12,512 bases of DNA. Source: CF-113 sp035716135. GTDB lineage: Bacteria; Chloroflexota; Ktedonobacteria; Ktedonobacterales; Ktedonobacteraceae. Numbering within the stretch: the first letter of the stretch is position 1; every line of letters starts with the position of its first letter. Below the pieces are notes generated by a model, which worked only from the letters and a program-made list of their open reading frames with translations, searched no databases and was not told the origin of the DNA. The translations under genes and the position numbers were made by a program. Location of the stretch: the NCBI GenBank assembly GCA_035716135.1, contig DASTKD010000481.1:1-12512 (forward strand), in the 5' to 3' direction. Below are positions 1 to 6,304 of the stretch, piece after piece.

Positions 1-463
1 CGATGGAGGCACGCTGGGACCCCGGCGCGGCCATCTCCGCTGCTTCGCGTTTCCCCTGTAACGAGATAACCTGTGAAGCATCGCGCGTAGTGGCTTGCTG
101 AGGCGGCGCAGGCGGCGCGGGCTGCCGGGCAGGTGTGGGAGGGCGCACTTCTGCTGTCTGCGGAGTAGGGGCGGGAGCAGAGCCAGGACGGTTATGGCCT
201 GCGGTCTCCTGCGGTCTGCTGGCCCCGGTTGATGGTTGAGTACGCTGAGATCCGCGTTTCTCGATCTGGCGGTACAGTTGCTCTATACTCGCTTCCGCCT
301 CGCGCATCAACTGCTCGCGCTGTTCCGCGCTGGCACCCACCGGCACAGGAATCTCCATCTCGATGGTATGCGGACGCCCACCGATGGTGAATTGCGTGCT
401 ATAGCGCAGCCGGAAATACGCCGTGTTATGCTCGTCTGCCTGTCCGCTCCTGTGCATATCCAT
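1..463 (-). CDS. Hypothetical protein, partial (C-terminus beyond the window)
   Basis: An open frame on the minus strand runs from ATG at 463-461 off the left edge (154 complete codons). It starts MDMHRSGQADEHNTAYFRLR. A GGTGAG/GAGGAT Shine-Dalgarno-like stretch lies about 6 nt upstream, and two extended -10 boxes lie 40-75 nt upstream, which supports both start and strand. Residues about 14-42 look like beta strands (YFRLRYSTQFTIGGRPHTIE), and 45-68 look like a charged amphipathic helix (AEQREQLMREAEASIEQLYR). From about residue 70 the protein is Pro/Gln/Ala-rich and probably disordered. I do not recognise the family, and no signal peptide or membrane segment is visible. A longer upstream start is unlikely given the promoter spacing. 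The plus-strand ORF over 236-565 is antisense to it and lacks a comparable start context. Confidence 0.72.
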   Translation of the reverse strand, partial: MDMHRSGQADEHNTAYFRLRYSTQFTIGGRPHTIEMEIPVPVGASAEQREQLMREAEASIEQLYRQIEKRGSQRTQPSTGASRPQETAGHNRPGSAPAPTPQTAEVRPPTPARQPAPPAPPQQATTRDASQVISLQGKREAAEMAAPGSQRASI

Positions 464-502
464 GAAATCCTCACCTGCCTTCCTGTAACGTCTGTACGTA
501 CT

Positions 503-539
503 ATTATAACAAACGCGAACAGTCTACCGTATTATAACA
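503..539 (-). promoter_or_regulatory. Twin extended -10 promoter boxes for the left-edge gene
   Basis: Reading the minus strand, the nonamer TGTTATAAT (TGn plus a perfect TATAAT) occurs at 539-531 and again at 511-503. It sits inside a 14-bp direct repeat (502-515 and 530-543 on the plus strand) with a 28-bp period. Neither copy has a good TTGACA box 16-18 bp upstream; the best for the distal copy is CTTTCA at 560-555, 3 of 6 matches. That fits extended -10 or activator-dependent promoters. Predicted starts near 524 and 496 would give 5' leaders of about 60 and 33 nt before the ATG at 463. Confidence 0.5.
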
Positions 540-555
540 AACGTTCCACCGGGAT

Positions 556-577
556 GAAAGTGTAAAGAAAGTGTAAA
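556..577 (-). promoter_or_regulatory. Tandem 11-bp direct repeat, candidate PhoP/OmpR-type operator
   Basis: GAAAGTGTAAA occurs twice without a gap (556-566, 567-577). On the minus strand this reads TTTACA-N5-TTTACA, with one helical turn between half-sites. That is the arrangement bound by OmpR/PhoB-family response regulators, and it resembles the TT(A/C/T)A(C/T)A-N5 boxes known for Bacillus PhoP. Relative to a start predicted from the distal -10 box, the repeats fall at about -37 to -53, the usual position for activation. The regulator itself is not identified here. Confidence 0.4.
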
Positions 578-716
578 ATAAGCGGAACCAGCGATGGAGG
601 CTCTTGCTAAATGCCATTTTGTAGTGTATGGTACATATGAGCAGAGTAGCTTCAATTCTGCGGAAATGCCATAGCTCGTTGCTCTACCAACGAGTATCGT
701 CATATTCTGAGAATTA

Positions 717-744
717 TTGTCTCTCCTTAACGTAATAATAAAGA
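717..744 (+). promoter_or_regulatory. Weak candidate promoter for the 790-3506 operon
   Basis: TTGTCT (717-722) and TAAAGA (739-744) are separated by 16 bp in AT-rich DNA and lie about 45 nt before the ATG at 790. Both boxes deviate from consensus, so this is only the best candidate in the interval. Confidence 0.22.
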
Positions 745-789
745 TAAGCGCATTGTCGAAAGCAGCCTGAGAAAGTCGAGCCAGACCCG

Positions 790-1455
790 ATGATAAGTAG
801 TCGTCCAACTTCTACCCGGCAGCCACCAGAAAAAGTGGAGCAGGAAAAGGTGAAAAACGATGGTGGTCCGCCAGCGCCACCTAAAAAAAAGGCAGGTCAA
901 TCTCCCACAACCCGTATCCTCAAAAGTATATTTCGTCCCATTCTAAAGGGTCTTTACTACCTGCTGCGTGGTATGCGTAGCCATAAACTGATCACGCTAA
1001 TAATGATTGTGTTGATCCTGGGCAGCGCGACGACGGTGAATTTCTTCAAAACCGGGAACTGGCCTTTCGGTATCGGGTACGACCAGTATAATTTCCAGAT
1101 CAATGGTGGCGATGGCGGCGGCGTAAAGATAAGCAACTGGCTCCATGCGCTGCGCGAGGGTGATGTTCCGACGTTACAGCTTCTGGATAGCTTTATGTCG
1201 CAGCAGCCCGATACGCAGGGGCTGGTCAACCAATTCAGCAAACAGCATTTTAGCTGGCAAGCCATTAACAGATTGAGTATTAGTGAGGAATCAGATACGA
1301 CCATCGATAGTTTTTGGGAGGTGGATCTATCGAATGTTGGGCCAGGTGGCCCCGTGGTTGGCTATCTTGTGATCCATTTTGTCACTGTAGCAGCGCAGCA
1401 AGGCGATGTCATTGTTGCCGTTGACGTTTTACCATTCCGGGCCGCTCAAGCGTAG
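790..1455 (+). CDS. Membrane-anchored hypothetical protein, likely FtsH-operon partner
   Basis: This is a 221-residue protein. Residues 1-45 are polar and Pro/Lys-rich (PPAPPKKKAG) and probably disordered. A basic stretch (RGMRSHK) precedes one hydrophobic segment at about 67-83 (LITLIMIVLILGSATTV), giving a predicted N-in anchor with an extracytoplasmic domain at 84-221. That domain begins with a Gly-rich linker (NGGDGGG), then a helix (ISNWLHALREGD), and ends in beta-rich sequence (VVGYLVIHFVTVAAQQGDVI). It is vaguely NTF2-like, but I do not recognise a family. ATG 790 is the only possible start, because a stop lies in frame at 745-747; its Shine-Dalgarno is weak. It is followed after 56 bp, with no terminator, by the FtsH-like gene on the same strand. 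That protease lacks a sizeable outer domain, so this protein could supply one; that is inference. Confidence 0.8.
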   Translation: MISSRPTSTRQPPEKVEQEKVKNDGGPPAPPKKKAGQSPTTRILKSIFRPILKGLYYLLRGMRSHKLITLIMIVLILGSATTVNFFKTGNWPFGIGYDQYNFQINGGDGGGVKISNWLHALREGDVPTLQLLDSFMSQQPDTQGLVNQFSKQHFSWQAINRLSISEESDTTIDSFWEVDLSNVGPGGPVVGYLVIHFVTVAAQQGDVIVAVDVLPFRAAQA

Positions 1456-1511
1456 TGAGTCTAACAGAGAGCCTGGGGTATCTCAGGATTTCAAAGAAGG
1501 GATAGACTACC

Positions 1512-3506
1512 GTGTCAGTCAACACTGAGAAGAAACAAAGTGACCTGGACAGGTCAATTGACCTGGGCATGGATCAGTTCGGACGTTTTGCGAAAAGACG
1601 CTGGTTCTGGCTCATCGTTGTTAGCGTCTTGCTGTGGTTTTTTGTTACCCGCGTCGTCCCGCAGTTGACTCCGCCACCGGCAAGCCAGATTTTTCAATAC
1701 ATCTTCTTATTCCTCTTCTACATGGTTGCTATTGTCTTCCAGTTCGTGGCAATCTTCTGGTTCCTGGGACGCCCGCGCCTGTACTGGGTAATGCCGGGTG
1801 AGACAGGTGTAGGCTTCAACGACTACAAGGGCAACCCGGAAGTGCTGGAAGCGGCGCGGCGTATCGTGCAACTCCTGGAAGGCATCGAAGAATACCAGAA
1901 AATGGGTGGCCTGCCTGTGCGCGGGCTACTGCTCTCTGGCCCTCCAGGAACTGGTAAAAGCTACCTGGCACAGTGTATCAGCACCGAGGCCCGCGTTCCC
2001 TTTGCTTATGCCAGCGCCGCCAGTTTCCGCGCCATGTTCATCGGTATGGACATCTTGATGATTAAGCGGCTCTATAATAAGGCGCGGCGTTATGCGCGCG
2101 AATATGGGGGCTGCGTGGTCTTCCTGGATGAAATCGATGCCATTGGCATGTCGCGTGGAGGAGGAGGGGGAGGACGTGGTGCCGGTCCGATGTTGGGTGG
2201 AGGCATGATGGGCTTTATGGGCATGGGTACCGGCGGTCTGAACGAATTGCTGATGCAGATGGACCCGCCTAATATCGAGACGGGCTGGTTTAAGAAAATC
2301 ATGCGCACCCTGGGCCTTTCTCATAGCCGTGTGCAGGCGCAGCCGGTGCTGACCATTGGCGCGACTAATATCCCTGAGTCACTCGATCCGGCGCTGCTGC
2401 GTCCCGGTCGCTTTGATCGCAAGGTGCATGTGGGAGCGCCGACCGATAAGTATCGCGGTGAAGTCATTGAGTACTACCTGGAAAAAGTCAAGCACAGTGA
2501 GGCAATTTCGGTGGCCGCGTTGGTGCAGCGCTTGATAAACTATACTCCGGTTGAGATCAAGCACGTCATCAATGAAGCCGTGATTATCGCGCACTTTGAC
2601 GGGCGCGAGCTGATAACCTATGCCGATCTGATCGAGGCGCAGGATATACATGAGTTTGGCTTCCGCCAGTTGAGTGAGCTGACCGCCATTGATAAGCGCC
2701 GCCTGGCCTATCATGAGGCAGGACACGCGGTTGCTTCCTATTACTTGATGGAGCGCTACTTCCCTGCGTATGTCACCATCCACCAGCGCAGCGACCTGGA
2801 GGGCGCGGCAGCTTTTGCTCTGCCACGTCCCAAAGAGAGCATTAAGACGCTGAGCAAAGAAGACATTCTCGCGCGTATTCAGGTATCGCTGGCCGCGCGC
2901 GCCACCGAGGAGTTATTCCTCGATGTGAACTTGAATGGCGTTACATCTGACCTTGAAAGCGCGACTACGCTGGCAGGATTATACGTTGGCGCGTGGGGTA
3001 TGGATGGGACGCTGATCTCATTCGCCGCTTTCGCCAGCCCGCTCGGCGGTGGTCCAAACATGCCGCCGGATTTTTCCAAGCGCGTCGAAGCCGTGTTGCA
3101 ATCACAAATGAAAGGCGTTAAGCGTCTCTTGCGAGATCATCGTGAAGCTTTAATCGCCGTCGCTGAAGCCTTGATTGAACGCGACGAACTGGTTGCCGAT
3201 GACATCAAGCAACTGATCGACGATGCCGATGCGCGGCGCGTCACCCGCCTGGTCATGTCCGAATTTGAGGACGTGCTGAGCAATGGCAACGGCCATAAAA
3301 ACGGCAACGGCAATGGCAAGAATGGCAACGGTCACACCCTGATAGGCAGCGCCAGCGCCACTAACGGCGACGGTTCGTATGACGAGATCAGCCGGACCAT
3401 CGATTCGAGCATAGTGCCTGTTGATATGCGCGACGGCGGCATCTCCACGGGCAACCCTGCCTCACTTCCCGACAACGAGGGACCGGCGTTCTTCATGGGC
3501 GGCTAA
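1512..3506 (+). CDS. ftsH: Divergent FtsH-family membrane AAA+ zinc metalloprotease (M41)
   Basis: This is a 664-residue membrane protease of the FtsH family, which uses ATP to unfold and degrade membrane and soluble proteins. Visible motifs: two TM segments (about 31-47 and 60-86), Walker A GPPGTGKS (143-150), pore-loop MFIG (175-178), Walker B VVFLDE (202-207), sensor ATN (284-286), arginine fingers in RPGRFD (297-302), zinc site HEAGH (401-405), and the third ligand Asp480 in TSDLESAT. All catalytic residues are present. Unlike typical FtsH, the loop between the TM segments is only about 12 residues rather than about 70-100. A Gly/Met-rich insert (214-241) follows Walker B, and an extra segment (about 251-276) precedes the sensor. 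The C-terminus (590-664) is an Asn/Gly-rich tail. The start is GTG 1512, preceded by GAAGGGA about 10 nt upstream. It is probably co-transcribed with the 790 gene and ends at the hairpin at 3515-3565. It may be a specialised paralogue rather than the housekeeping FtsH. Confidence 0.93.
   Translation: MSVNTEKKQSDLDRSIDLGMDQFGRFAKRRWFWLIVVSVLLWFFVTRVVPQLTPPPASQIFQYIFLFLFYMVAIVFQFVAIFWFLGRPRLYWVMPGETGVGFNDYKGNPEVLEAARRIVQLLEGIEEYQKMGGLPVRGLLLSGPPGTGKSYLAQCISTEARVPFAYASAASFRAMFIGMDILMIKRLYNKARRYAREYGGCVVFLDEIDAIGMSRGGGGGGRGAGPMLGGGMMGFMGMGTGGLNELLMQMDPPNIETGWFKKIMRTLGLSHSRVQAQPVLTIGATNIPESLDPALLRPGRFDRKVHVGAPTDKYRGEVIEYYLEKVKHSEAISVAALVQRLINYTPVEIKHVINEAVIIAHFDGRELITYADLIEAQDIHEFGFRQLSELTAIDKRRLAYHEAGHAVASYYLMERYFPAYVTIHQRSDLEGAAAFALPRPKESIKTLSKEDILARIQVSLAARATEELFLDVNLNGVTSDLESATTLAGLYVGAWGMDGTLISFAAFASPLGGGPNMPPDFSKRVEAVLQSQMKGVKRLLRDHREALIAVAEALIERDELVADDIKQLIDDADARRVTRLVMSEFEDVLSNGNGHKNGNGNGKNGNGHTLIGSASATNGDGSYDEISRTIDSSIVPVDMRDGGISTGNPASLPDNEGPAFFMGG
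3282..3335 (+). repeat. Asn-Gly codon repeat in the FtsH-like C-terminal tail
   Basis: Eighteen codons (residues 591-608) encode an Asn-Gly-rich run with interspersed His and Lys, built from degenerate copies of AAYGGC. It lies just after the folded protease domain, so it is probably a flexible linker and a site prone to slippage. Confidence 0.7.
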
Positions 3507-3514
3507 GCTACTAC

Positions 3515-3565
3515 AACGGATAAAGGGCGGGGCTTCAGCGTGCTGAACCTCGCCCTTTATCCGTT
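3515..3565 (+). terminator. Long hairpin after the FtsH-like gene
   Basis: The outer arms AACGGATAAAGGGCG (3515-3529) and CGCCCTTTATCCGTT (3551-3565) are perfect reverse complements. Pairing continues inward through TTCAGC/GCTGAA with one bulged C and one G-U pair, for a stem of about 24 bp and a tiny loop. It begins 8 nt after the stop codon. No T-run follows (ATATAAG), so it may act as a weak or factor-assisted terminator or as an mRNA 3'-end stabiliser. Confidence 0.6.
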
Positions 3566-3602
3566 ATATAAGTAATAACTAAAATGAGACGAGATACTAT
3601 CT

Positions 3603-5171
3603 ATGTCAATCAGCGCGACGAAAAATGCTCTGACAGGTACGCGGCAAGAACAGGCGCGCCGCCCGGACTGGCAAACCCTGCTTTTCTGGACGGCGGTTGT
3701 GGCCCTGTTCGCCATTGCTATCGTCATGCGCCTGTATCACCTCGGCCTGCCTTTCGACCGCGATAGCTACGACGAGGGCGTATACTGGCAATCGCTACGC
3801 GCGATGGGCGCGGGACACGCCCTCTATGGCGATATTTTTTTCTCTCAACCGCCCTTTTTCCTGCTCTCAACCTATCCTATGTATGCCCTTTTTGGCGCAT
3901 CGCTATGGTCGGCGCGGCTCGCCATCGCCGTTATTTCGCTCTTAGGGCTGGTGGGCGCGTTGCTGATGGGCAAGGCATTGAGCGGGCGCGCTGGCGCGCT
4001 GGCCGCCCTGCTGCTGGCTGTTGTTGATCCGCTCTTCCTTGCGCAATCGCAGACCATCCAGGCCGAGGCATCCTCGGTGGCCTTTTCCTTCCTGGCAATG
4101 GGCCTGGCCTTCTACTGGTGGAAATATCCATCAGGGCGACGCGGCCTGCTGCTGGCGATTCTAACAGGCGTGACGGTCGCGTTAAGCATCATGAGCAAAT
4201 TGCTGGGAGTCGCGCTGCTCGTGCCTGTCGGATTGATGATGGCGGCGCGATTGTGGTGGGGCGTGGAGGATGCGCATGGAGAGAGGGGTCAGCGCCCATA
4301 TATGTCCGTTATCGCAGGCATTGTTGCGTTCCTGTTGACGATGCTAGTATTGACCCTACCATTTTTTGGGTCATTCCAGGCAATGTGGTCGAGCGTGGTA
4401 ACGTTTCATACCAGCGCAGGCTCGCTTTTGAGTAGCGATCCTCAAGTGGGGCAGGCGAGCAATACCTTTAAGCTGGAGACCGCGCTGGCGACACTGCTCA
4501 CGCTGGCCGCGCTGTATGGAAGCGTGATTGCCCTGTTGCGCCGCGATTGGCGTGTCTTGCCTTTGCTAGGCTGGTTGCTGGCAACGGCGTTTTTATTGTG
4601 GCGGCAGGTTCCATTGTTCCCGCACCACTTTGTCTCGCTCACGCCGCCGCTTATCGCATTGGCGGTAATGGGCATCGCCGAACCATCAGGCTGTAAACGC
4701 GCTTCTGGCAACGCCTCACCTGCCAGCATGGCGACGATTCTCACCTGGATTGCGGTAGGGCTGATCCTTTTCACGGCTATGCTGGATGTGCGTTCAGACC
4801 TGATCTATTACAACAATGCGACAGCCAGAGGCGTCGATGGATTGGCGCAATTAGAGGCGCGCGTGGCAACAGACCTCGACCGCGCCATCACTCCCAATCA
4901 ACAGGTTGTGACCGATGCCCAGTTCATCGCCGACCTCGCCAGCCGCGATACACCGCCCGCGCTGGTAGACACCTCGATGGTACGTATCACGACTGGCTCA
5001 GTCACCCTGGCGCAACTCGAAGCGCTCACCGCCCAACCGCAGGTACACGCTGTACTCTTCTTCACCGGACGCTTTGGCTTGCCAGATGTCGCCGCCTTCC
5101 ACGCCTGGGTCGCCCAACGCTTCCACCTGTTGCATAGTTACGGGAGTGGTAGAGAGTTGTGGGTGCGTTAA
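3603..5171 (+). CDS. GT39/PMT-type polytopic membrane glycosyltransferase
   Basis: This is a 522-residue multi-pass membrane protein of the GT-C fold (PMT_2/ArnT-like). Enzymes of this family move sugars from lipid-phosphate carriers to proteins or glycans on the outer face of the membrane. The acidic motif DRDSYDEG (52-59) sits in the first outer loop after TM1 (about 26-43). It is followed by SQPPFF (81-86), a second conserved loop QAEASS (153-158), and PLFPHHF (337-343). About 9-10 hydrophobic segments fill residues 26-395. A soluble C-terminal domain (about 400-522) follows, with alternating helix and strand. ATG 3603 has a poor Shine-Dalgarno. A possible promoter, TTATCC-N17-TAAAAT (3557-3585), would leave only about a 10-nt leader. 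The acceptor and donor cannot be told from sequence. The gene stands alone between the hairpin at 3515 and the structured gap at 5172. Confidence 0.87.
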   Translation: MSISATKNALTGTRQEQARRPDWQTLLFWTAVVALFAIAIVMRLYHLGLPFDRDSYDEGVYWQSLRAMGAGHALYGDIFFSQPPFFLLSTYPMYALFGASLWSARLAIAVISLLGLVGALLMGKALSGRAGALAALLLAVVDPLFLAQSQTIQAEASSVAFSFLAMGLAFYWWKYPSGRRGLLLAILTGVTVALSIMSKLLGVALLVPVGLMMAARLWWGVEDAHGERGQRPYMSVIAGIVAFLLTMLVLTLPFFGSFQAMWSSVVTFHTSAGSLLSSDPQVGQASNTFKLETALATLLTLAALYGSVIALLRRDWRVLPLLGWLLATAFLLWRQVPLFPHHFVSLTPPLIALAVMGIAEPSGCKRASGNASPASMATILTWIAVGLILFTAMLDVRSDLIYYNNATARGVDGLAQLEARVATDLDRAITPNQQVVTDAQFIADLASRDTPPALVDTSMVRITTGSVTLAQLEALTAQPQVHAVLFFTGRFGLPDVAAFHAWVAQRFHLLHSYGSGRELWVR

Positions 5172-5234
5172 GAAGATTTGAGTATTTCAAAATACGTTTT
5201 ATGAAAGTAGAGATATTAATCTCACAAATAACTT

Positions 5235-5313
5235 GCTACATTAGCTCAGAGTAGGTAGAGCAGCTAATGGCTATCCACCGGTGAAACTTTCCTGAGTACC
5301 AATCCGTGCTAAT
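5235..5313 (+). other. Structured intergenic segment with tRNA D-arm-like sequence
   Basis: At 5235-5262 the sequence reads like the 5' half of a tRNA: a 7-nt acceptor-like start GCTACAT, TA, D-stem GCTC, loop AGAGTAGGTA, D-stem GAGC, then A. No matching anticodon stem, T-arm or acceptor 3' strand follows, so it is not a functional tRNA. The same stretch has nested pairing: ATTAGC (5240-5245) with GCTAAT at either 5263-5268 or 5308-5313, and CTCAG (5245-5249) with CTGAG (5292-5296). It could be a tRNA remnant or a structured leader of the response-regulator mRNA. Confidence 0.3.
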
Positions 5314-5370
5314 TATCATCAAATTTGCAAGAAGCAGAGTAAATTCAGTAGCACTGGGACAAGCGTGACC

Positions 5371-5379
5371 TGCTATGAT
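5371..5379 (+). promoter_or_regulatory. Candidate extended -10 promoter for the response regulator
   Basis: TGCTATGAT is an extended -10 (TGn plus TATGAT) about 52 nt before the GTG/ATG start. No good -35 box lies 16-18 bp upstream. If used, it would give a leader of about 45 nt that excludes the structured segment at 5235-5313. Confidence 0.35.
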
Positions 5380-5430
5380 TGAGAGGCAGAGAAGACGCAG
5401 TATGTCAGACAGTTTGAATAGGAGATCGTA

Positions 5431-5790
5431 GTGATGAACACATGTATTTTAGTCGTTGATGACGAAATGGACATTTTGAATTTTGTCCAACCTTTCCTCA
5501 CTGAAGAAGGGTATGATGTTCGCACCAGTACCAGTGGGTCAATTTTCCAGCATGTCCAGCGCGACCACATAGATCTCATCCTGCTCGATGTCTTTCTGCA
5601 TGGAAAAGACGGTCGAACCATCTGCCAGCAATTGAAGACCCATGAACTGACAAAACACATTCCCGTCATCCTCTTCTCCGCTCATATACGAAGGGAGAAT
5701 GCCCTGAGCGAATCGCTCGCTGACGATTTTATCAGGAAACCCTTCTATCTGCGCGAACTGCTTGAGGTAATAAAGAACCAATTGCCATAA
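5431..5790 (+). CDS. Single-domain response regulator (REC only, CheY/Spo0F-like)
   Basis: This is a 119-residue protein made of one receiver domain. It has the acidic pair Asp10-Asp11 with Glu12 (VVDDE), phosphoacceptor Asp53 (LILLDV), Ser83 at the Thr/Ser switch position (PVILFSAH), and Lys103-Pro104 (FIRKPF). All phosphorylation residues are present, so it should be phosphorylated by a histidine kinase. It has no DNA-binding or enzymatic output domain and must act through protein contacts or phosphorelay. AGGAG at 5420-5424 serves either GTG 5431 (6-nt spacing) or ATG 5434 (9-nt spacing); the latter gives MNTCILVVDDE and may be the real start. No histidine kinase lies in the window, so it is an orphan here. 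Confidence 0.9.
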   Translation: MMNTCILVVDDEMDILNFVQPFLTEEGYDVRTSTSGSIFQHVQRDHIDLILLDVFLHGKDGRTICQQLKTHELTKHIPVILFSAHIRRENALSESLADDFIRKPFYLRELLEVIKNQLP

Positions 5791-5858
5791 TGAAAACTTC
5801 ACAAAAGGCAGAGATACATTCCTGGGGTCAATGGTAAGCCATTTAACAACGATTCGCG

Positions 5859-5867
5859 TGGTATAAT
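5859..5867 (+). promoter_or_regulatory. Candidate extended -10 promoter
   Basis: TGGTATAAT is a perfect extended -10 element with no convincing -35 box. It would start transcription near 5874 and read through the inverted repeat at 6064-6131 towards the 36-codon gene at 6194, giving a long leader. Use is unproven. Confidence 0.3.
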
Positions 5868-6063
5868 TGCTCAAGGTGAACTCATAAACCAGCTTATCAG
5901 GCCACATCATATCCTGAACATCTCTATCCAGTTGACAGCAAAGCCGGTAGAAAATAGCGAATAATGGTAGACACCAGTGGGCAAGCGACAGGAAGCGAAA
6001 AAACGCAAAGCCACTCGACAGGGATATAGTAATCTAATGAAGATTATTGACCAAATTCGGAAA

Positions 6064-6131
6064 TGTCATCCTGAGCGCAGCGAAGGATCTGTGCGTGGCG
6101 AGAGAGATCCTTCGCTGCGCTCAGGATGACA
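6064..6131. repeat. Perfect 27-bp inverted repeat (dispersed palindromic repeat type)
   Basis: Arms 6064-6090 and 6105-6131 are exact reverse complements around a 14-nt spacer. The core CCTGAGCGCAGCGAAGG matches, as I recall, a palindromic motif found dispersed in intergenic regions of many bacterial genomes. No T-run or clear target-site duplication was seen. It could form a cruciform or a strong RNA hairpin upstream of the small gene at 6194. No transposase is present, so any mobility would be in trans. Confidence 0.8.
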
Positions 6132-6193
6132 GGGCAAAGTGAAGGATGACATTCCTGATCTTGATTGGAAATATTTATCAGGGAGATCGTGAA

Positions 6194-6304
6194 ATGCAGA
6201 AGAAAAAGACGTTCAGCACAATGGAGATTGTGCTGTTAATAGTATTGATCGGCTCACTCATCCTGGCCTTTTTACAGGCCCGGAAAGAAGAGCAAGAACA
6301 ATAA
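6194..6304 (+). CDS. 36-residue single-pass membrane protein
   Basis: This short ORF encodes 36 residues: a basic N-terminus (MQKKKTFSTME), one hydrophobic helix at about 11-28 (EIVLLIVLIGSLILAFLQ), and a charged tail ARKEEQEQ. GGGAG at 6181-6185 lies 8 nt before ATG 6194. The nonamer GGAGATCGT (6182-6190) is the same one that precedes the response regulator (5421-5429), which supports real translation. The segment FSTMEIVLLIVLIGSL resembles a type IV prepilin N-terminus (FTLIE... with Glu at +5), but Thr replaces the usual Gly at -1 and there is no pilin body. It could equally be a small membrane regulator. Confidence rests on the ribosome site and the clear N-in membrane topology. Confidence 0.6.
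   Translation: MQKKKTFSTMEIVLLIVLIGSLILAFLQARKEEQEQ

Larger units (their letters stand above)
464..789. other. Divergent intergenic region between the gene ending the left edge and the 790 gene
   Basis: This is 326 bp of AT-rich sequence between divergent genes. It holds the twin extended -10 boxes and tandem 11-mers described separately. It also contains a 7-bp stem hairpin CTCGTTG/CAACGAG at 675-694 with a 6-nt loop and no following T-tract, so an operator or mRNA structure is likelier than a terminator. A 9-bp direct repeat AAATGCCAT lies at 609-617 and 664-672. The minus-strand ORF over 524-808 crosses all of these elements and is not considered a gene. Confidence 0.6.
5791..6193. other. 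Gene-poor interval between the response regulator and the 36-codon gene
   Basis: 403 bp without a convincing gene. It contains an extended -10 candidate at 5859-5867 and the 27-bp inverted repeat at 6064-6131. A further partial copy, GGATGACATT (6144-6153), is the reverse complement of 6062-6071, and a small CCTGAT/ATCAGG pair lies near 6154-6182. The minus-strand ORF over 5539-5910 is mostly antisense to the receiver domain and was rejected. Confidence 0.6.

Noticed and set aside
236..565. 109-codon plus-strand ORF near the left edge
   Set aside because: It is antisense to the partial minus-strand gene, which has a ribosome site and -10 boxes. Its composition (Arg/His/Leu-rich) is typical of a shadow frame.
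524..808. 94-codon minus-strand ORF in the divergent intergenic region
   Set aside because: It spans the tandem operator repeat, one of the -10 boxes and the start of the 790 gene, with no ribosome site or recognisable protein features.
5271..5320. Similarity of GAGTACCAATCCGTGCTAAT to the 3' part of a c-di-AMP (ydaO-type) riboswitch
   Set aside because: Only a short stretch resembles the remembered consensus; the 5' half of the aptamer is absent and the downstream gene is not a typical target.
5539..5910. 123-codon minus-strand ORF
   Set aside because: About two-thirds is antisense to a clear receiver domain, and the rest shows no family features.
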